Assembly: GCA_036563245.1 (NCBI GenBank)
Contig: DATCMU010000006.1
Span: 1 to 64,000, forward strand
Reading direction: 5' to 3'
From: DATCMU01 sp036563245
GTDB taxonomy: Bacteria > Pseudomonadota > Alphaproteobacteria > Rhizobiales > Devosiaceae
Length of the DNA: 64,000 bases
Numbering within the stretch: position 1 is the stretch's first letter; every line of letters starts with the position of its first letter. The notes under the pieces were generated by a model that searched no databases, was not told where the DNA came from, and saw only the letters and a list, made by a program, of their open reading frames with translations. The position numbers and the translations under genes are program-made. This document shows, piece after piece, positions 50,287 through 59,389 of this stretch.

Positions 50287-51425
50287 GCGGGACATCGCCG
50301 CTTTCCGGCTACAGGCGGCTGACGATCAAGATCGGCTCGGCCCTGCTCGTTGATGGAGCGACCGGACGCTTGCGCGCCGACTGGCTGCGCGGGCTTGCCG
50401 AGGACCTTGACGTCCTCAGGCAGCAGGGGCGCGAAATCGTCGTGGTGTCATCGGGCGCCGTCGCGCTCGGGCGGCGTGTCCTCGGCATCAATGCCCGCAC
50501 CCTCACGCTCGAGCAAAGCCAGGCGGCGGCGAGCGTTGGCCAGATTGCCCTGTCGGAAGCCTGGTCGGCCTCCCTGGCGCGCCACGGAATCGTCACCGGA
50601 CAAATCCTGATCACGCCCAACATCACCGAGGAACGGCGCTATTACCTGAACGCGCGCACAACGATCAACACCCTGCTCGCCATGGGCGCGATACCCATCA
50701 TCAACGAGAACGACAGCGTCGCCACAAGCGAGATCCGCTATGGCGACAACGACCGCCTGAGCGCGCGTGTGGCCACCATGATCGAGGCCGATTGCCTGAT
50801 CCTGCTCTCGGACGTGGATGGACTATATACTGCTCCCCCCGCGCGCGATCCGGAAGCGCGCCATCTCGCGCGCATCGCCTCGATCACCGAGGAGATCGAG
50901 GCCATGGCTGGCGGTGCGGCCAGCCATACCTCCCGCGGCGGCATGATTACCAAGATCGAGGCCGGCAAGATCGCAACCAAGGCCGGCACCGCGATGATCA
51001 TCGCGCGCGGCACCGATCCCCGACCCCTCGATGCCCTTTCAAAGGGAGCCCGGCACTCCCTGTTCGAGGCCGCGCACAGCCCCGCTGCGGCCCGCAAGCG
51101 CTGGATCCTGGGCACCATCGACGTACGGGGCCGCCTGCTGATCGACCAGGGCGCGGCAGAGGCCCTGCGCAAGGGCAAGAGCCTCCTGCCCATCGGCGTG
51201 ACCGAGGTCGCGGGTGACTTTTCACGCGGGGACGCCGTGGCTATTGTCGGCCCGGACGGCCGGGAACTGGCCCGCGGCCTTGCCGGTTTCGGAAGCAAGG
51301 ATGCCCGGCGCGCCCAGGGGCTGAACAGCCGCGCCATCGCCGAGATCTTCGGCAAGGACAGCCGCACCGAACTGGTGCACCGGGACAACATGGTGCTGGT
51401 CAGCGCCGAGGAGGAAGCACGATGA
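50274..51425 (+). CDS. proB: Glutamate 5-kinase
   Basis: A 383-residue amino-acid kinase for the first step of proline synthesis. LTIKIGSALLVD starts the kinase domain; VVVSSGAVALGRR, ITPNITEERRYYLNARTTIN, IPIINENDSVA and GGMITKIEAGKIA are the substrate and ATP sites. A PUA domain fills about 285-365 (GRLLIDQGAAEALRKGKSLL). The start at 50274 lies inside the end of obgE, and the stop overlaps proA by ATGA. Confidence 0.97.
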   Translation: MEALSGTSPLSGYRRLTIKIGSALLVDGATGRLRADWLRGLAEDLDVLRQQGREIVVVSSGAVALGRRVLGINARTLTLEQSQAAASVGQIALSEAWSASLARHGIVTGQILITPNITEERRYYLNARTTINTLLAMGAIPIINENDSVATSEIRYGDNDRLSARVATMIEADCLILLSDVDGLYTAPPARDPEARHLARIASITEEIEAMAGGAASHTSRGGMITKIEAGKIATKAGTAMIIARGTDPRPLDALSKGARHSLFEAAHSPAAARKRWILGTIDVRGRLLIDQGAAEALRKGKSLLPIGVTEVAGDFSRGDAVAIVGPDGRELARGLAGFGSKDARRAQGLNSRAIAEIFGKDSRTELVHRDNMVLVSAEEEAR

Positions 51426-52708
51426 CCCAGGCCGCTGCCAACGATGAGCTCGACGTTGTCGCCACGATGGCCGAAATCGGCCGGCGCGCGCGCCGTGCCG
51501 CCAGCTTGCTGGCCATTGCAACGCCAGAGGCCCGGCATGCAGCCCTGATTGGCGCTGCCCGCGAGATTTCCAATCGCCAGGACCGAATTCTTGCCGCCAA
51601 TGAAATGGATATGCAGGCCGGACGTGAACGCGGCTTGAGCAGGGCCCTGCTCGATCGCCTTGAACTGACGCCGGAGCGGCTGGCCGGCGTCGTCGGGGCA
51701 ATTAACGCCATCGCCGACCTGCCGGACCCCATCGGCAGGGTGATCGCGGAATGGGAGCGACCCAACGGGCTCGACATTTCCCGTGTCCGCACGCCGCTCG
51801 GCGTCATCGGCGTTATCTTCGAGAGCCGCCCCAACGTGACCGCGGACGCGGGCGCGCTGTGCCTCAAATCCGGCAATGCGGTGATCCTTCGAGGCGGTTC
51901 GGACAGCTTCCACTCCTCGCGCGCCATCCATGAGTGCCTGGAAATCGGCCTTGTTGCGGCCGGACTTCCGGCCGACGCCATCCAGATCGTGCCCACCACC
52001 GACCGCGCCGCTGTTGGCGAGATGCTGCGCGGCCTCGATCACAATATCGATGTCATCGTGCCCCGCGGCGGCCGCAGCCTGGTCGAACGGGTGCAGACCG
52101 AGGCACGCGTGCCGGTTTTCGCCCATCTCGAGGGCATCGTGCATGTCTATATCGACAAGAGCGCCAACCTCGACATGGCCGTCAGTGTCACGCTCAATTC
52201 CAAGATGCGCCGCACCTCGATCTGTGGCGCGGCCGAAACCCTTCTGGTGCACAGGGACGCGGTTCGAACCCATCTCGGCCCCGTGCTCGAAGCCCTCGCA
52301 TCCGCCGGCTGCGCGATCCGCGGCGACGAGACCGTGTGCGGGCTTTTCGCCGGCGCGACACCGGCCACGGACAAGGATTGGGTGACCGAGTATAACGATG
52401 CCATCATCTCGGTCAGGGTCGTTGACGACGTCGATGAGGCCATCGCCCATATCGAGACATATTCCTCCCACCATACCGAATCCATAATCGCCGAGGATCA
52501 GGCCGCGGTGGCGAAGTTCTTTGCCCAAATCGATTCCGCCATCCTCCTGCACAACGCATCCACCCAGTTCGCCGACGGCGGCGAATTCGGCATGGGAGGG
52601 GAGATCGGCATTGCGACCGGCAAGATGCATGCGCGTGGCCCGGTAGGGGTCGAACAGCTCACCAGCTTCAAATACCTGGTGCGCGGCAGCGGGCAGACCC
52701 GTCCTTGA
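51422..52708 (+). CDS. proA: Glutamate-5-semialdehyde dehydrogenase (gamma-glutamyl phosphate reductase)
   Basis: A 428-residue NADPH-dependent reductase for the second proline step. PLGVIGVIFESRPNVTADA and KSGNAVILRGGSDSFHSS are cofactor blocks; the catalytic Cys is in RRTSICGAAETLLV; the C-terminal FGMGGEIGIATGKMHARGPV is diagnostic. It is coupled to proB and nadD by 4-nt overlaps. Confidence 0.97.
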   Translation: MTQAAANDELDVVATMAEIGRRARRAASLLAIATPEARHAALIGAAREISNRQDRILAANEMDMQAGRERGLSRALLDRLELTPERLAGVVGAINAIADLPDPIGRVIAEWERPNGLDISRVRTPLGVIGVIFESRPNVTADAGALCLKSGNAVILRGGSDSFHSSRAIHECLEIGLVAAGLPADAIQIVPTTDRAAVGEMLRGLDHNIDVIVPRGGRSLVERVQTEARVPVFAHLEGIVHVYIDKSANLDMAVSVTLNSKMRRTSICGAAETLLVHRDAVRTHLGPVLEALASAGCAIRGDETVCGLFAGATPATDKDWVTEYNDAIISVRVVDDVDEAIAHIETYSSHHTESIIAEDQAAVAKFFAQIDSAILLHNASTQFADGGEFGMGGEIGIATGKMHARGPVGVEQLTSFKYLVRGSGQTRP

Positions 52709-53352
52709 ACCGGGCATCCGTCGGGTCCACCGACGTCACGCGCCTGCCCGTCTCTGCGCCGGGCATGCGGATCGGCCTGTTCGGCGGCAGTTTCAACCCG
52801 CCTCACGAAGGACACCGGCTTGTGGCCATGCAGGCACTCAAGAGGCTGCAGCTGGATGCCGTGTGGTTGCTCGTGACGCCGGGCAACCCGCTCAAGGACA
52901 ATGCCCGCCTGCCTCCCCTTGCCGATCGCGTCTCGGCAGCACGCGATCTTGTCCGGCATCCGCGGATCAAGGTCACCGGTTTCGAGGCCGAGCACGGTTT
53001 TCGCTACACCTACGATACATTGCGATACCTGATCGCAACCCACCCCGGTCGACGCTTCGTCTGGATCATGGGCGCCGACAATCTCGTGGGGTTCCACCGC
53101 TGGGAACACTGGCGCGATATCGCGGCCCTGATGCCGATCGCCGTCTATGTCCGTCCCGGCTCGGCGCGGCGCGCGCCGATATCCAAGGCGGCAAAGACCC
53201 TTGCGGACGGGCGGATAGACGAGACCGATTCGCCGTTGCTGGCAGGGATGCGGCCGCCCGCCTGGGTGTTCCTGCACGGCATGATGTCCGGCCTGTCGTC
53301 CACCGCCCTGCGCGGTGCAAGGGAAGCGACGTCCGGCGGCAGGCAGGCGTGA
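52705..53352 (+). CDS. nadD: Nicotinate-nucleotide adenylyltransferase
   Basis: A 215-residue nucleotidyltransferase that makes deamido-NAD from nicotinate mononucleotide. The GLFGGSFNPPHEGHRLVA block carries the HxGH-type motif, WLLVTPGNPLKD and WIMGADNLVGFHRWEHW bind substrate, and GLSSTALR is the C-terminal ISSTxxR-like motif. The start is TTG at 52705 overlapping the proA stop; an internal ATG just before RIGLFGG (52765) is an alternative, giving a shorter N terminus. Confidence 0.95.
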   Translation: MNRASVGSTDVTRLPVSAPGMRIGLFGGSFNPPHEGHRLVAMQALKRLQLDAVWLLVTPGNPLKDNARLPPLADRVSAARDLVRHPRIKVTGFEAEHGFRYTYDTLRYLIATHPGRRFVWIMGADNLVGFHRWEHWRDIAALMPIAVYVRPGSARRAPISKAAKTLADGRIDETDSPLLAGMRPPAWVFLHGMMSGLSSTALRGAREATSGGRQA

Positions 53353-53515
53353 ACCCTTGCAACACGGGCCCCGGGCGCGCATATTGTGGGCGTGTGGAAA
53401 GCTGATGCCCAGATGTGGACCAAAGCCAAGCGTGTTGCACATTCCCTTCATCAACAAGGATCGCAAGCAGACTCATGACCCAAGGGGATAACCCTGGGGC
53501 GGAAGGTGCCAATTG

Positions 53516-53923
53516 ATGGCGTCATCGCCCGCCCGACCCGCCGCCGTTGCGGCTGGTAACGCAACCCCGGACGCGACACGCAAGCACGACATGTCGATGA
53601 TCGACCTTGTGCTCGCCAGTCTTGAAGATGCAAAGGCCGAAAACACGGTCAGCATCGACATCGCCGGAAAATCCAGCCTGTCCGATCACATGGTCGTCAC
53701 CTCCGGTCGTTCCAACCGCCATGTCGGCGCGATTGCCGACCAGTTGGTGCGCGCCCTCAAGGAGCATGGCCACGGCAGCCCTCGTGTCGAGGGATTGCCC
53801 TATTGCGACTGGGTGCTGGTCGATGCCGGCGATGTGGTGGTTCATATCTTCAGGCCCGAGGTCCGCGATTTCTACAACATCGAGAAGATGTGGAGCGCCG
53901 ACCTTCCAGCCGGTGGCAACTGA
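53516..53923 (+). CDS. rsfS: Ribosome silencing factor
   Basis: A 135-residue RsfS/Iojap protein that binds L14 and blocks subunit joining in starvation. After a non-conserved N terminus the conserved core is MIDLVLASLEDAKAENTVSI, LSDHMVVTSGRSNRHVGAIA, GYCDW-type PYCDWVLVDAGDVVVHIF and a terminal FYNIEKMW. GGAAGG lies upstream of the ATG at 53516. It is separated from nadD by 163 nt, in which no gene is seen. Confidence 0.95.
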   Translation: MASSPARPAAVAAGNATPDATRKHDMSMIDLVLASLEDAKAENTVSIDIAGKSSLSDHMVVTSGRSNRHVGAIADQLVRALKEHGHGSPRVEGLPYCDWVLVDAGDVVVHIFRPEVRDFYNIEKMWSADLPAGGN

Positions 53924-54064
53924 CAGTCCGCGGTCGTTTGCCGGAGAAATCCGGATACTTTGTCCTGAACGCGCGATAGTGGGGTCGAGGGTACGTGCCG
54001 TACCTCTTGCAGGCGGTCCTGCCCCGCCGCGCCCAGTTCGCCAGTCTGCCGCCGGAACCGGTTC

Positions 54065-54550
54065 ATGCGCATAGTCACAGTCGTGGTCGGCCGCCTCAAG
54101 AACGGCCCTGAACGAGAGCTTGCCGACCGCTATACCGAGCGCGCACGCGTCACCGGACGCAACCTCGCGCTCACCGGCTTCGATGTTGTCGAACTGGCGG
54201 AATCGCGCGCCTCCAGTGCCGGGACGCGCAAGCTCGAAGAGGCACGCCTCATTCGCGCCGCGGTTCCCGCCGACGCCGTTCTCGTGGCGCTCGATGAGCG
54301 TGGCAAGGCCCTCACCAGCCTGGAGCTTGCAACCCGCATCGGCAATTGGCGCGACGCGGCGCGCCCTGCGCTCGCCTTCGTCATCGGCGGCGCCGACGGG
54401 CTGGATGGCAGCCTCAGGGAGGAAGCCGCCTTGTCCCTGTCTCTCTCCGCCATGACATGGCCTCATCAAATCGCCAGAATCATGTTGTCCGAACAGCTTT
54501 ATCGAACGACAACCATCCTGTCGGGACATCCATACCACCGCGGCAATTGA
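54065..54550 (+). CDS. rlmH: 23S rRNA (pseudouridine1915-N3)-methyltransferase RlmH
   Basis: A 161-residue SPOUT methyltransferase that modifies helix 69 of 23S rRNA. The knot carries LVALDERGKALTSLELA, LAFVIGGADGL (SAM-binding loop) and the C-terminal SAMTWPHQIARIMLSEQLYR followed by HPYHRGN. Length and order after rsfS are typical. The 141-nt gap before it contains a small hairpin at about 53988-54007. Confidence 0.97.
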   Translation: MRIVTVVVGRLKNGPERELADRYTERARVTGRNLALTGFDVVELAESRASSAGTRKLEEARLIRAAVPADAVLVALDERGKALTSLELATRIGNWRDAARPALAFVIGGADGLDGSLREEAALSLSLSAMTWPHQIARIMLSEQLYRTTTILSGHPYHRGN

Positions 54551-54649
54551 CTGGCGCGTGGGTGTCTCGGAGATCGGAGACAATCTGCTCACGCCGTCCC
54601 TCACTCCCAGGCGATTCCGCGACCGGCGCGGCTCGGTTATGGTCGAGGC

Positions 54650-56056
54650 ATGATTCGGAGCAAACCGCGATCCATGCCGAATTCCAGTCGAGCCTCCGTC
54701 ACCACCGCACTGCTGCGCTTGAGCGTCGCGGCACTGGCGCTGTGCGGGCCGGCAATCGCCCTGGCACAGGATGCCGAACAGCCGGCCCACACCGAGGACC
54801 CGGCCGACGTGCTGCCAGCCGATCCGGGCCTTGACCCCCAGAGCGCCGAAAAGGCCCGCAACGAGCTTGAATCCATTCAGAATTCGATCACGCTGAGCAA
54901 GGAGCGTGCCGCGGCCCTGCGTGCGGAGATCGAAAAGCTCGACGGCGACCGCACCCGCCAGAACGCTGCGCTGATCGCGGCGGCACAGAGGGTAAAAGCC
55001 GCCGAAACGGACGTCTCCGCCATCGAGGAAAAGCTCGGCGGGCTCCTGCGGGAGGAAGCCGACGTGAAGGCGCGGCTGGACGGGGCCGATTCCAATATCT
55101 CCGCGCTTCTTGCGGCGCTGGAGCGGATTGGCGAAAACCCGCCCCCTGCCCTCATCGTCAACCCCGATGATGCCGTCGGTTCGGCGCGCAGTGCACTCGT
55201 GTTGTCGGCGGTGCTTCCCCAGTTGCGCGACCGGGCCAGCAAGGTTGCCGCGGATCTCAAGCGGCTTGCCGAGCTCAAGAGCGCGGCCCAGGCCCAGGAA
55301 ACCGAACTCAAGGCCAATCTGACCACGCTTCAGGAAGAGCAATTGCGCATCGCGACATTGATCGAGGCGCGCAAGCAGAGCCTTTCCGAGGCCAACTCGG
55401 CGTTGCAGGCAGAAGAGCAGCAGGCCGAGGAACTGGCCGGACGCGCCGGTTCGCTCAAGGAACTGATTGCGTCTCTCGAAAGTCGCATCAGCGCGGTGAC
55501 AAAGGCGGCCGAGGCGGCCCGGGCCGCCAATGCCGGCCGCAGCACGCCGACACTCTCTCCGGAAACCGTGCGCCTCGCGCTGGCCAATACGGCGCGCACC
55601 GCGCCCGCTGTCCCTTTCTCCGCCGCAAGGGGGTATCTGGCGCGACCGGTCAACGGCGTAACGGTCACCGGCTTTGGAGCCAGCGACGGGTTCGGCGGCA
55701 CATCGGCCGGCGAATCCGTCGTCACGCGCGGGGAGGCCCAGGTACTTGCCCCGGCCGATGGCTGGGTGATGTACAAGGGGCCTTATCTCGACTATGGCCA
55801 GATCGTGATCCTCAATCCCGGGCAGGGCTTCACCATACTGCTCGCGGGCCTTGAGACCGTCTCGGTCGATCTGGGGCAATTCGTGATGATGGGCGAGCCC
55901 GTCGGCGCCATGGGCCGTCGCACGCTCGGTCAAACCGTTGCGACCAATGCTGGCGTCTCGCAGCCAACCCTCTATATTGAGTTCCGAAACAACGACAAGC
56001 CCATCGATCCTGAAGATTGGTGGGCCACCGACAACAACGCAACGCAAAGTGGATAA
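54650..56056 (+). CDS. EnvC-like murein hydrolase activator with degenerate LytM domain
   Basis: A 468-residue exported protein. A signal-like segment (about 18-40, ending AIALAQ) leads to a long coiled coil (about 65-290, rich in Glu, Ala, Leu and Lys) and a C-terminal LytM/M23 domain (about 335-460). The M23 metal residues are missing: the HxxxD site reads GFGASDGFGG and the HxH site reads LAGLETV. It should therefore activate amidases at the septum as EnvC does, not cut peptidoglycan itself. It lies 6 nt before ctpA. An internal ATG at 54674 is an alternative start. Confidence 0.88.
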   Translation: MIRSKPRSMPNSSRASVTTALLRLSVAALALCGPAIALAQDAEQPAHTEDPADVLPADPGLDPQSAEKARNELESIQNSITLSKERAAALRAEIEKLDGDRTRQNAALIAAAQRVKAAETDVSAIEEKLGGLLREEADVKARLDGADSNISALLAALERIGENPPPALIVNPDDAVGSARSALVLSAVLPQLRDRASKVAADLKRLAELKSAAQAQETELKANLTTLQEEQLRIATLIEARKQSLSEANSALQAEEQQAEELAGRAGSLKELIASLESRISAVTKAAEAARAANAGRSTPTLSPETVRLALANTARTAPAVPFSAARGYLARPVNGVTVTGFGASDGFGGTSAGESVVTRGEAQVLAPADGWVMYKGPYLDYGQIVILNPGQGFTILLAGLETVSVDLGQFVMMGEPVGAMGRRTLGQTVATNAGVSQPTLYIEFRNNDKPIDPEDWWATDNNATQSG

Positions 56057-56062
56057 AGCCCG

Positions 56063-57415
56063 ATGAGACTGCCTTTCTTCAGCGCCGCCGTCATGGCGGT
56101 CGCCCTGGCGGTGACTGCCCTGCCGCCCGCGGCCCTCGCCCAGCAGGACACCGCCACGGCCGCCCCTGCGGACACGAAGAACAATCAGCAGGATCTCTAT
56201 CGCGAGCTCAACGTGTTCGGCGAGGTGCTCGACCGCATTCGCGCCGAATATGTCGACGTTCCCGACGACAAGGCTCTGATCCGCGCCGCAATCAATGGCA
56301 TGCTGACCTCGCTCGATCCTCATTCGAGCTATCTCAACCCCGATGACTACAAGGCCATGCAGACCGACACCAGTGGCCAGTTCGGCGGGCTGGGCATCGA
56401 GGTGACCATGCAGGATGGCGTGATCAAGGTGGTCTCGCCGATCGATGGCACGCCAGCGGCCGCCGCCGGTATCCTCTCCAACGACCTGATCGTGGAGATC
56501 GATGGCGAACAGGTCCAGGGCATGAGCCTCGATGAGGCAGTGGGCAAGATGCGCGGCGCAGTGGGCACCAAGATCAAGCTCACCGTGGTACGCGACGGCG
56601 TGCAGGACCCGCTCACTTTCGAACTGACGCGCGACATCATCGCCGAGCAGGTGGTGCATTATTCGCTTGAAGGCGAGAACAAGGACGTCGCGTTCATCCG
56701 TCTTTCGCGCTTCTCCGAGCAGGCCTATTCGGGCATCGAGAAGGCGATCAAGGACGTGTTCAAGGACCTCGACGGCAAGGCGCCCAAGGGGATCATCCTC
56801 GACCTGCGCAATAATCCCGGCGGCCTGGTCGACCAGGCGGTGGCAGTGTCAGACGCCTTCCTTTCGCAGGGCGCGATCGTCCTGACGCGCGGCCGCAGCG
56901 AGCAGGAAAGCGGCCGATATGACGCAAAGCCCGACGATCTCGACAAGATGATCAAGGACGTGCCGCTCGTGGTGCTCATCAATGGCGGCTCGGCCTCGGC
57001 AGCCGAGATCGTGGCCGGCGCGCTGCAGGATCACAAGCGCGCGACGCTGATCGGTTCGCGCTCCTTCGGCAAGGGATCGGTCCAGTCGATCATTTCCCTT
57101 GGCAGGGATGGTGCCATGCGCCTGACCACGGCCCGCTACTACACCCCGTCCAACCGCTCCATCCAGGCCGCGGGCATCCAGCCCGACATCAAGGTCCTTG
57201 AGGAGGTTCCTCCCGAATTGCAGGGCAAGGACAAGATCATCGGCGAGGCGGCCCTGCCCGGCCAGATCGGCGGCGGCACGGAAGGCACCGCGACGACGGG
57301 ATCCTCGGTCTACGTTCCGGCCGACAAGACCAAGGACACCCAGCTTCAATACGCCATTCGCCTGATCGAGGGACAGGAAACCGATCCGTCCTATCCGCCC
57401 AAGGTCGATCAATAG
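56063..57415 (+). CDS. ctpA: Carboxyl-terminal processing protease (S41 family)
   Basis: A 450-residue periplasmic protease. Signal peptide about 1-28; PDZ domain about 95-170 (GGLGIEVTMQDGVIKVVSPI, DLIVEIDGEQVQGM); S41 catalytic domain with DLRNNPGGLVDQAV, the nucleophile S312 in GGSASAAEIVAGAL and the base K337 in RSFGKGSVQ, 25 residues apart as expected. It processes or degrades envelope proteins and may act with the EnvC-like protein encoded just upstream. Confidence 0.96.
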   Translation: MRLPFFSAAVMAVALAVTALPPAALAQQDTATAAPADTKNNQQDLYRELNVFGEVLDRIRAEYVDVPDDKALIRAAINGMLTSLDPHSSYLNPDDYKAMQTDTSGQFGGLGIEVTMQDGVIKVVSPIDGTPAAAAGILSNDLIVEIDGEQVQGMSLDEAVGKMRGAVGTKIKLTVVRDGVQDPLTFELTRDIIAEQVVHYSLEGENKDVAFIRLSRFSEQAYSGIEKAIKDVFKDLDGKAPKGIILDLRNNPGGLVDQAVAVSDAFLSQGAIVLTRGRSEQESGRYDAKPDDLDKMIKDVPLVVLINGGSASAAEIVAGALQDHKRATLIGSRSFGKGSVQSIISLGRDGAMRLTTARYYTPSNRSIQAAGIQPDIKVLEEVPPELQGKDKIIGEAALPGQIGGGTEGTATTGSSVYVPADKTKDTQLQYAIRLIEGQETDPSYPPKVDQ

Positions 57416-57425
57416 GCTCTTCGAG

Positions 57426-57455
57426 CCCCCGGGATCGCTTCGGCGCCCCCGGGGG
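57426..57455 (+). terminator. GC-rich hairpin after ctpA
   Basis: CCCCCGGG (57426-57433) pairs with CCCGGGGG (57448-57455) around a 14-nt loop, 11 nt past the ctpA stop. There is no T-run, so it may be a weak or Rho-assisted end. The gap to the next gene is 214 bp. Confidence 0.45.
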
Positions 57456-57629
57456 TCCACCTTCGGTCCCATGCGGCAAAGCGTGCTATATGGCGAGCAG
57501 CCGGGCCGTCGAACCTGATTCGCGGCCCCGCATGCCTCTGCCGGCCGCTTACCGTCCGGCCGCTTCGCTGCACCGAAGCGTGACAACTGGCAATCAGGTG
57601 CCGTGTGCAGCCGGCAGGCGTTGCGGGTC

Positions 57630-58847
57630 ATGGCCGACGACTTGAACACTCCGCTTTCGCCCAAGGGCCGCCGCCGTGGCGGCAATCCGGTGCGGCACGG
57701 GCTGCGACACCTGCCCATTGCCCGTACGGCCCTGGCTGCGCTGATCGTCATCGTCGCGGTCGTGGGCTACCGGATCATGTTCGTCACCGACCCCCAGGGA
57801 GGACGTCCCTCCGCCGATGTGCCGATCACGTCGAGCGCCGGTCCGGGCGATCTGGCTGACAGTGTCAGTGCGACCAATGCCGGACAGGTCCAACAGGATG
57901 CCGCTGCCGGTTCCGATGCGGCGGCACCGACTGCCGGTGGCGCATCAGCCGGACCCAGCATCACGGTTGTCGGCGACGCGCCCTCCAGCGACGCTACCGG
58001 TGACCAGACGTCAGCGCCTGCGCCATCGTCACCACCTGTACGGGACGACAAGCAACTGGCAAGGGCGCTGACCGAGGAGACGCCGCACGGCGCCATCCCC
58101 AGGATATCGAATAGCGGCGAGACCCCGTTCTCCGCCTATGCCCAGGCGTCGATCAGCCCGGCCTCGGCGGGCGGCACCCCGCTCGTTGCCATCGTGGTGA
58201 GTGGCCTTGGACTGAACGAGAGCAGCACGATCAGCGCGATCGGCGACCTGCCGCCAGCCGTTACCCTTGGCTTCGCGCCCTATGGCAAGACCCTGCGAAG
58301 CACGGTTCCGGCCGCCAGGAGCGCAGGACATGAAGTGCTGCTCGAGGTGCCGCTGGAGCCATTCGACTATCCGCAGAGCGATCCGGGCCCCCAGACGCTG
58401 CTCACCAACCAGCCGCCCAAGGCCAATCTCGACCGCTTGTACTGGCTGATGGCGCGTTTCGGCGGGTATTTCGGCGTCATGAACTATATGGGCGCCCGTT
58501 TCACCTCGTCGGCGGCCGATTTCGAGCCCATCATGGAGGAGCTTGGCATGCGCGGTCTTGGCTATTTCGACGACGGCAGCTCCAACCGCTCGCTCGCCCC
58601 CCAGATGGCAGACGCGAACCACGTGCCCTATGCAAGGGCCAGCGTCGATATCGACAACGTGCCCTCGCGCACGCGCATCCTTGCAGCGCTGTCCTCGCTT
58701 GAAGAGGAAGCCCGCAAGAACGGATCGGCGATCGGGGTCGCGTCGGCCCTGCCCGTCACCATCTCCGCGATCGCGGAATGGTCCAGAAGCCTTGAGGAAA
58801 AAGGCATCGAACTGGTGCCCGTATCCGCCCTGATGAGCAAACCATGA
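57630..58847 (+). CDS. Divergent polysaccharide deacetylase family protein
   Basis: A 405-residue membrane-anchored periplasmic protein. One N-terminal TM (TALAALIVIVAVVGYRIMFV, about 33-52) is followed by a Pro/Ala/Ser linker to about 150. A divergent polysaccharide deacetylase (DUF610) domain follows: VAIVVSGLGLNESSTISAI, VTLGFAPYGKTL, VLLEVPLEPFDYP, GYFGVMNYMGARFTS and LGYFDDGSS. The family normally sits downstream of ctpA in alphaproteobacteria and is thought to act on cell-wall glycans; no activity is proven. The start at 57630 is preferred over a TTG/GTG extension to 57603. Confidence 0.9.
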   Translation: MADDLNTPLSPKGRRRGGNPVRHGLRHLPIARTALAALIVIVAVVGYRIMFVTDPQGGRPSADVPITSSAGPGDLADSVSATNAGQVQQDAAAGSDAAAPTAGGASAGPSITVVGDAPSSDATGDQTSAPAPSSPPVRDDKQLARALTEETPHGAIPRISNSGETPFSAYAQASISPASAGGTPLVAIVVSGLGLNESSTISAIGDLPPAVTLGFAPYGKTLRSTVPAARSAGHEVLLEVPLEPFDYPQSDPGPQTLLTNQPPKANLDRLYWLMARFGGYFGVMNYMGARFTSSAADFEPIMEELGMRGLGYFDDGSSNRSLAPQMADANHVPYARASVDIDNVPSRTRILAALSSLEEEARKNGSAIGVASALPVTISAIAEWSRSLEEKGIELVPVSALMSKP

Positions 58848-59389
58848 TGTCCAAGCCAAGATCCAGACCCGACCGCGAGTCCCTCCCCTATCGGGATTGC
58901 GTCGGCATTGCCCTGTTCAACCCCGAGGGCAAGGTCTTCATCGGCAGGCGCGTACCCGAGCAGGGCGCGGACCGTTCCGAGGTCGCCGCCCCCTGGCAGA
59001 TGCCGCAAGGCGGCATCGATCGCGGGGAGGATCCCATCACGGCGGCCCTGCGCGAGCTTCACGAAGAGACCAATGTGCGCTCGGCGACGCTGTTGCGGGA
59101 GGCGCCGGACTGGATTTTCTACGACTTGCCGGACGAGGTCATCGGCATCGCCCTGAAAGGAAAGTATCGCGGCCAGCGCCAGAGATGGTTTGCCTTCCGT
59201 TTCGATGGCGATGAAAGCGAGATCGATGTCCTCCACCCGGGCGGCGATGCCCACATCATGGAATTCGACCGCTGGCGTTGGGAAACGCTTTCCGCATTGC
59301 CTGACCTGATCGTGCCGTTCAAGCGCCGGGCCTATCTTGAGGTGCTCGCCGCGTTCGCCGATCTCCCCGGCACTCTGTCGCGGTCATGA
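58844..59389 (+). CDS. rppH: RNA pyrophosphohydrolase (Nudix)
   Basis: A 181-residue Nudix hydrolase that removes pyrophosphate from mRNA 5' ends and so starts decay. The Nudix box is complete: GGIDRGEDPITAALRELHEE, followed by T-N. YRDCVGIALFNPEGKVFIGR, WQMPQGG and YRGQRQRWFAFRF are typical of the RppH/IalA group. It overlaps the preceding gene by ATGA and the following racemase gene by 4 nt. Confidence 0.95.
   Translation: MMSKPRSRPDRESLPYRDCVGIALFNPEGKVFIGRRVPEQGADRSEVAAPWQMPQGGIDRGEDPITAALRELHEETNVRSATLLREAPDWIFYDLPDEVIGIALKGKYRGQRQRWFAFRFDGDESEIDVLHPGGDAHIMEFDRWRWETLSALPDLIVPFKRRAYLEVLAAFADLPGTLSRS

Noticed and set aside
53988..54007. Regulatory hairpin or terminator upstream of rlmH
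   Set aside because: Short, bulged stem with no T-run; not distinguishable from chance.
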